The translations under genes and the position numbers were made by a program. From NCBI GenBank assembly GCA_030619765.1, contig JAUXAU010000034.1, positions 1 to 35,227 on the forward strand: a DNA stretch of 35,227 nucleotides, written 5' to 3'. Position 1 is the stretch's first letter. Each line of letters opens with the position of its first letter. The notes under the pieces are model-generated. The model saw nothing but the letters and a program-made list of their open reading frames with translations, ran no database searches and had not been told where the DNA came from. This DNA comes from Thermoplasmatota archaeon (GTDB lineage: Archaea; Thermoplasmatota; E2; DHVEG-1). Below are positions 8,600 to 16,607 of the stretch, one piece after another.

Positions 8600-9150
8600 A
8601 GAACCACCTCTACCATAAACGCACTGCCAAATATGCAAAGCATCGTTACAATATCTCCAAAAGTAGCAAGAGCAGGACCCGTTATATTGTCAGGATCATA
8701 ACCACGTTTGAACACAAGATAAATAATACCAATAGTCATCAAAGTAAGAATAACTGCCGATATTACCCCTGCAATCAAGACGATAACAATAATTTTCACA
8801 GGATCAGGATAAACACCAAGAACTAACGATGAAACATAGGCTAAAACTCCAATAATAACTGAAACAAAAAAACTCAAAACAAGAGAACCCAGAATATTTT
8901 CTTTAAGATCTTTATTCCACAAATTATCAGCATCAATAATACCAAGATGATAAGCCGAACCCAGACGTGAACCCAACGCTGTACTAATATTACCACGCAT
9001 TGCAATAATGGCAGGTATAACAACAATAAGACCAGGAATACTCCTAAACAGATCTATCATTGCACCAAGAGTACTGCCAGCAACTATGGCACCCAAACCA
9101 CACAAAATGACTAGGGGGAGGCTCTGTTTCAACATTTCCTTTGCAAACAT
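8596..9150 (-). CDS. MgtE/SLC41-type divalent cation transporter half (first)
   Basis: A 184-aa membrane protein with about five hydrophobic segments. MgtE-like motifs are IPAIIAMRGNISTALGSRLG (N-terminal half) and KRGYDPDNITGPALATFGDI (C-terminal half), the same order as in its neighbour. Bacterial MgtE works as a homodimer with large cytoplasmic sensor domains. Here two single-domain halves are encoded back to back, and the sensing function may sit in the two PhoU-TrkA_C proteins downstream. The gene starts 36 bp after porB and may be co-transcribed with the POR genes. GGAGG lies 9 bp ahead of the ATG. Substrate Mg2+ is inferred from the family. Confidence 0.84.
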   Translation of the reverse strand: MFAKEMLKQSLPLVILCGLGAIVAGSTLGAMIDLFRSIPGLIVVIPAIIAMRGNISTALGSRLGSAYHLGIIDADNLWNKDLKENILGSLVLSFFVSVIIGVLAYVSSLVLGVYPDPVKIIVIVLIAGVISAVILTLMTIGIIYLVFKRGYDPDNITGPALATFGDIVTMLCIFGSAFMVEVVL

Positions 9151-9186
9151 TTCTCAAAGCCTCCATTTACATTCACACTCCAGGTA

Positions 9187-10092
9187 TTATAGGTAACATC
9201 TTCTATATCGATCCCACATCTGATCGGTATGTTCCTCAATAGCCTTTAACCTTTTAACATCCTTTTCAGGTTTAAAAAGATGTCTAAAACGACCCTGATA
9301 TTTAATCCATTCCTCAATAGGTTTTCTCTCAATCTTTTTTTCAAGAATAAGCTTACTTTTACCATTAAACGTCATTTTATCATTTTCAACCTCATACAAA
9401 GCCCAAGCACCTGTTTCTACTGCCATGGTACCCATTTCAACTGTTTTCTCCATTGGGAAACGCCATCCAGGTGGACACGGTGCCATTATCTCGATATATT
9501 TTGGACCTTTAATGCCCTTAGCTTTTTTTAACTTATTATAGAGATCTTCAGGGTAGCTAACACATGTCTGAGCAGAATATGGTATGTGATGCGCCTGGAT
9601 AATCTCTCCCATCTCTTTTCTAAACTCGGTTTTACCACCAACTGTTGTTGTAGTCCATGCGCCATATGGTGTAGCACCACTTCGTTGAATACCTGTGTTT
9701 GAGTATATTTGGTTGTTGTAGCAGATGTAGATGAAATTAGTCTGTCGTTCTAGAGCACCAGAAAGCGCCTGAATTCCAATGTCATACGTACCGCCGTCGC
9801 CAGCCCAAGCAACAACTGTTGTATCCTCCTTCCCTTGTTGTCTTAATGCTGCTTCTACACCAGAAGCACCAGCGGCAGCAGCTTCAAATGCTATGTTCAT
9901 CACTGGGATATCAAACGACGTATGCGGGTGCAAACTCTCAATAACAGCAGTACAACAAGCAGGGACAACCATGATCGTGTTTTTACCTAGTGCCTTAAAT
10001 ACTATACGTAACCCCATTGTCGCAGGGCAACCTGGACACGCAGCGCTACCAGGGAGAACACATTCAGTATCTGGTAAATCTTTAATCGCCAA
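9187..10092 (-). CDS. porB: Pyruvate:ferredoxin oxidoreductase, beta subunit
   Basis: A 301-aa thiamine-diphosphate subunit. CPGCP near the N-terminus (Cys19, Cys22) and further cysteines (Cys11, ACCTA) supply the 4Fe-4S cluster. The TPP/Mg2+ site is GDGGTYDIGIQALSGALER ... YNNQIYSNTGIQRSG, and the C-terminal part has APCPPGWRF. With PorA, PorC and PorD it oxidises pyruvate to acetyl-CoA and CO2, reducing ferredoxin, in the cytoplasm. The start codon is TTG, preceded by GGGGGTG that overlaps the porA stop region (4-bp gap). The motifs fit the pyruvate-specific enzyme best; other 2-oxoacids cannot be strictly excluded. Confidence 0.93.
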   Translation of the reverse strand: MAIKDLPDTECVLPGSAACPGCPATMGLRIVFKALGKNTIMVVPACCTAVIESLHPHTSFDIPVMNIAFEAAAAGASGVEAALRQQGKEDTTVVAWAGDGGTYDIGIQALSGALERQTNFIYICYNNQIYSNTGIQRSGATPYGAWTTTTVGGKTEFRKEMGEIIQAHHIPYSAQTCVSYPEDLYNKLKKAKGIKGPKYIEIMAPCPPGWRFPMEKTVEMGTMAVETGAWALYEVENDKMTFNGKSKLILEKKIERKPIEEWIKYQGRFRHLFKPEKDVKRLKAIEEHTDQMWDRYRRCYL

Positions 10093-10096
10093 AATT

Positions 10097-11254
10097 TTAC
10101 ACCCCCTCTAATCCATACCATTCACAATCTTTTACTTTACCCTTGATAGCTTTTTTGCAAATTATTTCAATGTCATTATAAGTAACATCTTTTCCACCTA
10201 GACCTGCGATAAAACCATAAACCTTCGTGTCCGATTTATCATATAATGAGGCTTTTACCTCGCTAAACAATGCACCTTCAGATCCTACTGAAATATTCCG
10301 ATCGATAACGATTAGATCTGCCTGTTTACCAAGTTTTAATATGTCCTCTTTTGGGAACGGTCGGAATGTACGAACTCGTGCAAGTCCAACTTTCAAACCC
10401 TCTTTTCTGAGGTTATCAATAGATACTTTACTCTCTGCACCAATAGCACCCATCGCAAGGAGAATATACTCTGCATTTTCACACTTGTATCTCTCAATTA
10501 GATCCCCATGGTATCTACCAAATTTCTTTTTCCATTCCTTTGCTATCTCTGGGATTAATTTCTTGGCATTTTCTGAAGAGTTCTGCATGTCTTTTCTAAT
10601 TTTTTCATAATCTGCTGGAAGGATGATATTTCCAAAGGTTATTGGGTTATTAATATCCAGTTTCCACTTCGATTTACGCTTCCGTAGAAAATCATCAATT
10701 TCTTTCTGATCTGGTATCTCAACAGGCATAGATGTATGTGATAAAATAAATGCATTGTAACTGATCATCACTGGTAACAATACCTTCTCGTTTTCTGCTA
10801 ACTTGAAAGCCTGGATAATAGTATCAAAAATCTCCTGGTTGCTACTACAGTAAAACTGAATCCAACCTGTGTCACGCTGTGATATGGAATCGTTTTCATC
10901 AGGCCAAATATTCCAGCCAGGGCCAACAACACGGTTAATATTGCACATGACAACTGGAAGACGTGCAAGTGCGGCCCAGTGAAGCATCTCATGCATCAAC
11001 AGCAAACCATGTGAAGAAGTACCTGTGAAGGTTCTCACACCTGCAGCACTAGCGCCGATACATGCACACATAGCAGAATGCTCGCTCTCTACACAGATAT
11101 ACTCGCCTTTGAATTCACCAGTTTTCACGTAGTTGGCGATACCCTCGACAAGGGTAGTCTGAGGGGTTATTGGATAAGCTGCAACAACGTCAGGTTTAGC
11201 CATGATCGCAGCTTTTGCAGCTATATAATTCCCGGTATCAATCATCAAAGTCAT
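10097..11254 (-). CDS. porA: Pyruvate:ferredoxin oxidoreductase, alpha subunit
   Basis: A 385-aa PorA with the N-terminal pyrimidine-binding half (DVVAAYPITPQTTLVEGIA, then ESEHSAMCACIGASAAGVRTFTGTSSHGL in pieces) and the C-terminal domain with VGLARVRTFRPFPKED and the VIDRNISVGSEGALFSEV segment. It contributes to the thiamine diphosphate pocket and the interface with PorB. The ATG overlaps the porD stop by 4 bp (ATGA), as expected for coupled subunits. Gene order in the direction of transcription is porC-porD-porA-porB, the common archaeal order. Confidence 0.94.
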   Translation of the reverse strand: MTLMIDTGNYIAAKAAIMAKPDVVAAYPITPQTTLVEGIANYVKTGEFKGEYICVESEHSAMCACIGASAAGVRTFTGTSSHGLLLMHEMLHWAALARLPVVMCNINRVVGPGWNIWPDENDSISQRDTGWIQFYCSSNQEIFDTIIQAFKLAENEKVLLPVMISYNAFILSHTSMPVEIPDQKEIDDFLRKRKSKWKLDINNPITFGNIILPADYEKIRKDMQNSSENAKKLIPEIAKEWKKKFGRYHGDLIERYKCENAEYILLAMGAIGAESKVSIDNLRKEGLKVGLARVRTFRPFPKEDILKLGKQADLIVIDRNISVGSEGALFSEVKASLYDKSDTKVYGFIAGLGGKDVTYNDIEIICKKAIKGKVKDCEWYGLEGV

Positions 11255-11523
11255 TTTTTCTTTACCTCTCTTTCCATAGTAATGGCTTTTACTTTACATA
11301 CATTGGCGCATATGCCACAGCCCTTACAATATTCATAATCAATACTAACAGTGTCATCCTTATTTCGAATTATTGTAGCTTCAGGGCAATAAATCCAACA
11401 TCGCAGACATTTCACACATTTTGCTTTGTCAAGTATCGGTTTGAAAATCCTCCAGCTACCAGTTTTACCCATCGCACCTTTTTTAGGATAAGAAATTGTC
11501 GTAACAACATTGTATTTCTTCAA
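11251..11523 (-). CDS. porD: Pyruvate:ferredoxin oxidoreductase, delta (2x4Fe-4S) subunit
   Basis: A 90-aa ferredoxin-like subunit with two full CxxCxxCxxxC clusters: CVKCLRCWIYCPEA and CKGCGICANVCKVKA. It carries electrons from the TPP/4Fe-4S centre in PorB to external ferredoxin. It overlaps both neighbours by ATGA. The length is normal for the family. The leading KKGAMGKTGSWRIFKPILD segment is the usual N-terminal extension of PorD. Confidence 0.94.
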   Translation of the reverse strand: MKKYNVVTTISYPKKGAMGKTGSWRIFKPILDKAKCVKCLRCWIYCPEATIIRNKDDTVSIDYEYCKGCGICANVCKVKAITMEREVKKK

Positions 11524-12134
11524 AAGTTCACCTCCACCGAATCATATGCATCTTGTGTAGCTTTCACGTTTATTTCACCGCCTTCTCCTTTCCATTTGTT
11601 TTTTATAACTGCTTGGATTGATGGCAATGTCACACGATCCAAAATCTTTGGTATAGCACCAAGAATAGGTGCATTTACAACAGGAATTCCTCCGACAAGA
11701 ATATCATATTTTAATGCTATACCTGTTGCATCAACAGTAGCAACACTATATTTTTTAGAAAAGTTAAAATCCCCTGGTTTTTTAGTAGTGTTAATAAGTA
11801 TCTTTCCATCTTTCTTCAAACCCTTGAGAACATCAACTATTTCTATTATACTCTCATCAAGAATGATAACGATCTTTGGGAAATATATCTCACTCCGTAG
11901 ATGTATCTCTTCTTCTGAAATCCGAGCAAATGCCCTTAGAGGTGCACCACGTCGTTCTGCACCAAAGACTGGAAACGCTTGAACGCCTTTATTACCATCT
12001 TTTAATGCTGCTGCTACAAGTAGGTTTGCTGCTGTGACAGAACCCTGTCCGCCACGTCCATGAAAAACTATTTCAACTAAATCTTTTGAGGACACAATGA
12101 TACCTTCCCGAATCTCGGAATGAAAATGTCCCAT
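11520..12134 (-). CDS. porC: Pyruvate:ferredoxin oxidoreductase, gamma subunit
   Basis: The gamma subunit, with the family signature EIVFHGRGGQGSVTAANLLV, PVFGAERRGAP and LGAIPKI. This domain closes the coenzyme A site of POR. The frame gives 204 aa from the ATG at 12134. A GTG at 12095 with GGAAGGT in front would give a shorter, more typical N-terminus (VSSKDLVEIVFHGRGG), so the first 13 residues are doubtful. It is the first POR gene after the thiamine-binding protein, 31 bp downstream of it. Confidence 0.92.
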   Translation of the reverse strand: MGHFHSEIREGIIVSSKDLVEIVFHGRGGQGSVTAANLLVAAALKDGNKGVQAFPVFGAERRGAPLRAFARISEEEIHLRSEIYFPKIVIILDESIIEIVDVLKGLKKDGKILINTTKKPGDFNFSKKYSVATVDATGIALKYDILVGGIPVVNAPILGAIPKILDRVTLPSIQAVIKNKWKGEGGEINVKATQDAYDSVEVNF

Positions 12135-12165
12135 ATAACTGTTTTGAATATTCGAAAAACAAAAT

Positions 12166-12453
12166 TTATTGAACAGATCTTAACTTGGATTCCATTGTCA
12201 CGTTTTTATCTCTTCTATCATCGATTTTTAATTCTGTTATTACTCTCCTAACTCCAGATGTTAGAACTGCATTATGTGCTTTTTGAACTACGTTAAATAA
12301 TTTATTCAAATCATCTGTTTCAACGACAGTTGCCATTGCATTTGTTTCAAATTTTATATTTTCTTTCTTTAGCGTCTCAATAACTAGTTTAACATATTTA
12401 CTCAAACTAACGCTTTTTCCAACTGGTGCTATACTAAGTTGTGCGATAATCAT
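12166..12453 (-). CDS. Thiamine-binding protein, MTH1187/YkoF-like family
   Basis: A 95-aa ferredoxin-fold protein of the Thiamine_BP (COG0011) type. It begins MIIAQLSIAPVG and carries FETNAMATVVETDDL, QKAHNAVLTSGVRRV and IDDRRDK, all typical of this family, whose members bind thiamine or related molecules and form tetramers. It is the first gene before porC (31-bp gap). That is a meaningful neighbour, because POR needs thiamine diphosphate. GGTGAT precedes the ATG, and the TTGTACAA octamer lies 67 bp upstream. Role as a thiamine carrier or sensor is inferred. Confidence 0.86.
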   Translation of the reverse strand: MIIAQLSIAPVGKSVSLSKYVKLVIETLKKENIKFETNAMATVVETDDLNKLFNVVQKAHNAVLTSGVRRVITELKIDDRRDKNVTMESKLRSVQ

Positions 12454-12520
12454 GTTATCACCAGATACTTTAACTTCTTGCTACTAATTAAATTTTTGAC
12501 TGAGGTGCTTTAGAAGAGAG

Positions 12521-12528
12521 TTGTACAA
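12521..12528. promoter_or_regulatory. TTGTACAA palindrome upstream of the thiamine-binding protein/por operon
   Basis: This is the third occurrence in the window, in the 101-bp gap upstream of the gene at 12453. The first two flank the C25 peptidase/Lrp locus. If it is an operator, peptidase and pyruvate oxidoreductase genes could share a regulator. It may also be chance. Confidence 0.25.
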
Positions 12529-12554
12529 AAAATTTAAGCAATTTTTCAAAAATC

Positions 12555-13715
12555 CTATTCGAACGAACCTTGTATATTATTTACGGCTGCATCGATGTTT
12601 TTAAGAGTTGTTGCATAGGAAAATCTGAGATATCCTTCGCCATATGGACCAAAGGCAGTGCCTGGAAGGGTGGCTACCCCTGCCTTATAGAGTAGATGAC
12701 CAGCACATTCTTGAGAACTCATACCAGTTTTCTTGATGTTTGGAAAAGCATAGAATGCACCTTTGGGAGTCTGGCATTTAAAACCGGGTATAGAATTTAG
12801 ACCTTCAACGATTCTATCTCTCTTCTCTTTGAATCTTGCCATCATATCAGGTATAAAACTCTGATCCCCTGTCAAGGCCTCCACACCTGCCCATTGTGTG
12901 AACGCTGCTGTACATGAGACAGCACTGACAAGAAAATCCTGGAGCCTCTCGGCCATCCTTTTTGGCGCCACCATATACCCCAACCGCCAGCCTGTCATGG
13001 CATAGTATTTGGAGAAACCATCCAAAAGCACGGTTCTTTCCTTGGCTTCGTCCCTTGATGTTGGAGTATAGTGGCCTGTGTCGTACGTCATCTTTGAATA
13101 TATCTCATCTGACACCACATAGATGTCATGTTCCTCTGCTAGTTCTGCAATAACCTCCATCTCAGATTTTGTCATCACCGACCCTGTTGGATTTTGAGGG
13201 GAGTTTACTATTATGAGTTTCGTTTTCTTGGTTATCCTGCCTTTAATATCATCAGGGTTCATACGGAACTCGTTTTCCTCCAAAAGGGGAACTAATACAC
13301 CTTTAGCTCCAACGAATGATGTGACAGATCCATATGTTGGGTAACCTGGATCCTGATATATAACCTCATCACCTGGGTTGACGACTGCAAGCATCGAGAA
13401 GAATATGCCTGGTTTCAAACCTGGAGTGATAATGATTTGTTCCAAATCCGGTCGGTAGCCTCTCGTCGTCTCTACCTCGTTCTGCACCGCCTTTCTGAGT
13501 TCCATAAGTCCAATTGAAGGAACATAATGTGTTTTTCTGTTTTGGATTGCCCGAATCCCTGCATGGGCGATATTCTTTGGGGTTTCCATATCTGGTTCCC
13601 CAATCTCGAAGTGCAATATGCTTTTGCCCTGCCCTTCTAACTCCTGGGCTTTTGCAAGCACCTCAAATGCTGCTTCCCCGTATATCCTATTTGCCCCTTT
13701 GCTTAATTGTACCAT
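12555..13715 (-). CDS. Class I/II PLP aminotransferase (aspartate/aromatic type)
   Basis: A 386-aa fold-type I aminotransferase. Visible active-site residues are Asn175 in NSPQNPTG, Asp203 and Tyr206 in SDEIYS, the PLP lysine Lys236 in DGFSKYYAMTGWR, and an arginine in YLRFSYATT near the C-terminus that binds the substrate carboxylate. It transfers amino groups between amino acids and 2-oxoacids; exact specificity cannot be read from sequence. GGTGAT lies ahead of the ATG. It is the last gene of a tight operon with aldehyde oxidoreductase, homoserine dehydrogenase and an unknown protein, and like them it is noticeably richer in G+C than the surrounding genes. Confidence 0.9.
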   Translation of the reverse strand: MVQLSKGANRIYGEAAFEVLAKAQELEGQGKSILHFEIGEPDMETPKNIAHAGIRAIQNRKTHYVPSIGLMELRKAVQNEVETTRGYRPDLEQIIITPGLKPGIFFSMLAVVNPGDEVIYQDPGYPTYGSVTSFVGAKGVLVPLLEENEFRMNPDDIKGRITKKTKLIIVNSPQNPTGSVMTKSEMEVIAELAEEHDIYVVSDEIYSKMTYDTGHYTPTSRDEAKERTVLLDGFSKYYAMTGWRLGYMVAPKRMAERLQDFLVSAVSCTAAFTQWAGVEALTGDQSFIPDMMARFKEKRDRIVEGLNSIPGFKCQTPKGAFYAFPNIKKTGMSSQECAGHLLYKAGVATLPGTAFGPYGEGYLRFSYATTLKNIDAAVNNIQGSFE

Positions 13716-13734
13716 ATTCTATCACCTTCCTTCA

Positions 13735-15555
13735 TTATGCATACTTTGCCAGGTCGAGTTCCTTGAGCTTTTTCTCAGTTGGTATACCTTTTGCATCCCA
13801 TCCGCGGAGATAATAGTATTCTTTTAGACTTTGCTGGAATCCCTCTTTAGATAGAACGATTCCTTTGACAGGTCCCTTTGTGAACGAATCGTTAAAGAAC
13901 CGAGGAGGTAACTTATCCTCGGTTGGATCTAGGCCTTCCCGAAGATTGAACAAGCGGATAAGATTCCATATGCGCTCCCCAGCCAATAGATAACTCTCAA
14001 CAGTGTGATCAAATCCAGTAGCCAGATTCCACATATCCACACAATCCCTCTCTGAAATGGGGGCAAAATCGCAAAGCACTAGTGAGAAAAATGCTGCCCG
14101 TTCATCCTGAACCTCTTTGACGAGCTTTGCCTTCTTTTTGAAGGAAAATCTATCAAGATCGGGATCCATAACTTCAGCTCTGACTGTCCATGCCCTCTGG
14201 TGACATCCACCTCTATCTGACGTTGCATAAGCAAGACCCATGCCAAAGGCACCTCTAGGATCATAGCCTGGTATTTCAAGTCCTTTGGTATGTACAGCGT
14301 ACTCTTCAGAGTTTTTCCCCAGCTTCTCTGCGGCAATTCGAACACCCTCAGCCAGAACATCTCCAGCACTGCTTCTTCTGTGGGCAATGTCATCGATAAG
14401 CCTTGCCATCTCTTCAGTTTTCCCCCATCCGACATCAATGCCACCCAGGTCACCCTTTGTAATAACTCCTTTTTCATATGCTTCAATTGCAAAGCCTAAC
14501 ACACCGCCTAACGAGATGGTGTCCATGCCAAGCTCGTTGCACCTTTCATTGAGATATGCCACCTCCTCGACAGAACCCACGCCCAAATTGGAACCCATGA
14601 GTGCCAAGGTCTCATATTCAGGTCCCACCAATGAAACACCCTTATGAGATCCTGACTTAATGGAAGATTTATTCCAACATGCAATGACGCAATTCCAACA
14701 AGCTCCAGAGCCGTCCACTATTCTCTCCCGCATGGTCTCTGCATTGATTGTATTACCTTGTTCGAAGTAGCCTTCCTGATAATTCCTCGTTGGAATGAAT
14801 CCCCAGTCATTTATGGGTTTAACCCAATATGGTGTTCCATACTTTCTTCTTATGGGAATGAAATCGTTATCCTGGATCTTCTTTAACACCGCTCTTGCCG
14901 TTATACTGAATTTTTCTGGGTCATGTATCGGTACCTTACCACTGCCACTAATCGCAATAGCTTTAAGATTCTTTGAACTCATAACTGCTCCTGGCCCACC
15001 TCTCCCTGCATGTCGATGTCCATCAAAGGTAATTGCTGAAAACTTCACAAGATTCTCACCGGCAGGTCCTATAATAGCAGTTTTAACTCTTCCTTCTGTT
15101 TTTTGAAGCCAGTTGTGAGTCTCAAGACATTCTTTCTCCCAAATTTCAGAAGCATCCTTAAATTCAACAGAATCGTTAGTTATAGAAATGTAAACTGGGT
15201 TATCAAATCGCCCATTGACTATTATGAAATCCCATCCTGCTTTTTTCATTTCAGCAGCAAAGATACCGCCAAAATGGGAATCCAAAAATAGACCAGTTTG
15301 GGGAGATTTAGTGACTACAGTTCCTCGACCAGATGTTTGTGCTCGAGTACCCGTAAGGGGTCCAGTTGTAAACATCAGAATATTTTCTGGAGATAATGGA
15401 TCTGTCCCTTTTGGAAGTCTATCAAACAAAAGTTTAGCTCCAAGGCCTTTAGCCCCAATAAAATTCTTAGCAGCATCTATGTATGTATCTTCAACTGCTG
15501 TAGAACGAGTGTTTAAATCGATAACAAGTATTTTTCCTGTGTATCCGCCACTCAT
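13735..15555 (-). CDS. Tungsten-type aldehyde:ferredoxin oxidoreductase
   Basis: A 606-aa AOR-family enzyme of full length. It starts GGYTGKILVIDLNTR, has the pterin-binding region TTGPLTGTRAQTSGRG and GRGGPGAVMSSKNLKAI, and the 4Fe-4S ligands Cys286, Cys289, Cys293 (ACWNCVIACW) and Cys495 (LVLCDF). Family members carry a tungsten (or molybdenum) bis-pterin cofactor and oxidise aldehydes to acids, passing electrons to ferredoxin. In amino-acid fermenters they clean up aldehydes formed by 2-oxoacid oxidoreductases. It lies between homoserine dehydrogenase (14-bp gap) and an aminotransferase (19-bp gap), suggesting an amino-acid-derived aldehyde as substrate, though this is inference. Confidence 0.92.
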   Translation of the reverse strand: MSGGYTGKILVIDLNTRSTAVEDTYIDAAKNFIGAKGLGAKLLFDRLPKGTDPLSPENILMFTTGPLTGTRAQTSGRGTVVTKSPQTGLFLDSHFGGIFAAEMKKAGWDFIIVNGRFDNPVYISITNDSVEFKDASEIWEKECLETHNWLQKTEGRVKTAIIGPAGENLVKFSAITFDGHRHAGRGGPGAVMSSKNLKAIAISGSGKVPIHDPEKFSITARAVLKKIQDNDFIPIRRKYGTPYWVKPINDWGFIPTRNYQEGYFEQGNTINAETMRERIVDGSGACWNCVIACWNKSSIKSGSHKGVSLVGPEYETLALMGSNLGVGSVEEVAYLNERCNELGMDTISLGGVLGFAIEAYEKGVITKGDLGGIDVGWGKTEEMARLIDDIAHRRSSAGDVLAEGVRIAAEKLGKNSEEYAVHTKGLEIPGYDPRGAFGMGLAYATSDRGGCHQRAWTVRAEVMDPDLDRFSFKKKAKLVKEVQDERAAFFSLVLCDFAPISERDCVDMWNLATGFDHTVESYLLAGERIWNLIRLFNLREGLDPTEDKLPPRFFNDSFTKGPVKGIVLSKEGFQQSLKEYYYLRGWDAKGIPTEKKLKELDLAKYA

Positions 15556-15569
15556 TGGAACACGTTCCT

Positions 15570-16607
15570 TTACAATTTTCGATTTATTTCTAAGAGATCG
15601 ATGAGAAGTGAAAAACCAGTTTCACGACGACCTGCGCCAGGCCCAACAATAGTAACCGAACCTAATTCGTCAGTATGAAAAGTTAATGCATTAATGGCCT
15701 CACCGACACCAGCCAAAGGATCGCTGAGAGGTAGCTTTTCTGGCCAAACCTTTGCTTTTATAGAACCATCTTGTTGAACCTCTGCGCTTCCTATGAGCTT
15801 CCATCGCTTTCCCTCTGATTTTGCCTTCTCAATATCTTCCTTGGTAATTTCGGTGATGCCTTTTCGCTTCACATCTTTCCAATCCAGATTCTTTCCAAGG
15901 ACGACGTTGGTTAAAATGACTACCTTGCCTAGGGCATCCAAGCCTTCTACATCCCCAGTAGGATCTGCTTCAGCATATCCAAGTTCCTGTGCCTTCTTTA
16001 ATGCATCGTCGTAAGACATGCCCTCTTCCATCCGCGTGAGGATATAGTTGGTAGTGCCATTCAGTATACCTCTGAAGCCTTTGATCTTGTTACCTGCAAG
16101 GGTATATCTGGCAAGATTTAATACAGGTGTACCAGCTAACACGACACCTTCAAAGCCATAGTGTACATTATTGGAGGCTGCCATTTCCAAAAGTTCCACG
16201 GCCTGCTTTACCACAGGCCCTTTGTTAGTAGACACCACATTCTTTCCTGCACCAAGAGCAGTCTTGATATGTGTAAGAGCTGGTTCTCCTGTTTTGACAT
16301 CGGTGAAAGTGACCTCCACAATAGTATCAGCATTAGTTTCCTTGATAGTAGTTAGGCCATCCATGCCCTTGATGCCAGTTGGGTACTCATCCAGTTTCTC
16401 GCCCTTTTTTACTATTTCAAGTATCTTGACCATGTCAAGGCCATTCTCATCATAAACAGACCCTTTCATAATATCAGAAACAGCTACTATGGTGCAATGG
16501 AAGTCGTACTTTTCAGCAAGCATTTCTTTTTTTTCTAATAATATCTCACTTAAACCCTGACCAACGGTTCCAAAACCAATAAACGCTATTTTGAAGTGCA
16601 TACTCAT
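15570..16607 (-). CDS. hom: Homoserine dehydrogenase
   Basis: A 345-aa NAD(P)-dependent dehydrogenase. The Rossmann motif is GFGTVGQG (11-18). The catalytic domain has NKGPVV, GILNGTTNYILTRM, then AQELGYAEADPTGDVEGLDA and a KVVIL segment, all signatures of homoserine dehydrogenase. It interconverts aspartate 4-semialdehyde and homoserine. There is no ACT regulatory domain and no aspartokinase fusion. The ATG overlaps the stop of the unknown upstream gene (ATGA). Neither aspartokinase, semialdehyde dehydrogenase nor homoserine kinase is nearby. It sits instead with an aldehyde oxidoreductase, so a degradative direction or an altered substrate deserves consideration. Confidence 0.88.
   Translation of the reverse strand: MSMHFKIAFIGFGTVGQGLSEILLEKKEMLAEKYDFHCTIVAVSDIMKGSVYDENGLDMVKILEIVKKGEKLDEYPTGIKGMDGLTTIKETNADTIVEVTFTDVKTGEPALTHIKTALGAGKNVVSTNKGPVVKQAVELLEMAASNNVHYGFEGVVLAGTPVLNLARYTLAGNKIKGFRGILNGTTNYILTRMEEGMSYDDALKKAQELGYAEADPTGDVEGLDALGKVVILTNVVLGKNLDWKDVKRKGITEITKEDIEKAKSEGKRWKLIGSAEVQQDGSIKAKVWPEKLPLSDPLAGVGEAINALTFHTDELGSVTIVGPGAGRRETGFSLLIDLLEINRKL

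Noticed and set aside
11215-11982. 255-codon plus-strand frame opposite porD and porC
   Set aside because: It is antisense to two well-supported POR genes and has no domain; it is a shadow of their codon usage.
14079-14492. 137-codon minus-strand frame inside the AOR gene
   Set aside because: It is the alternate frame of a clearly coding AOR gene with intact motifs; the length reflects the higher G+C there.
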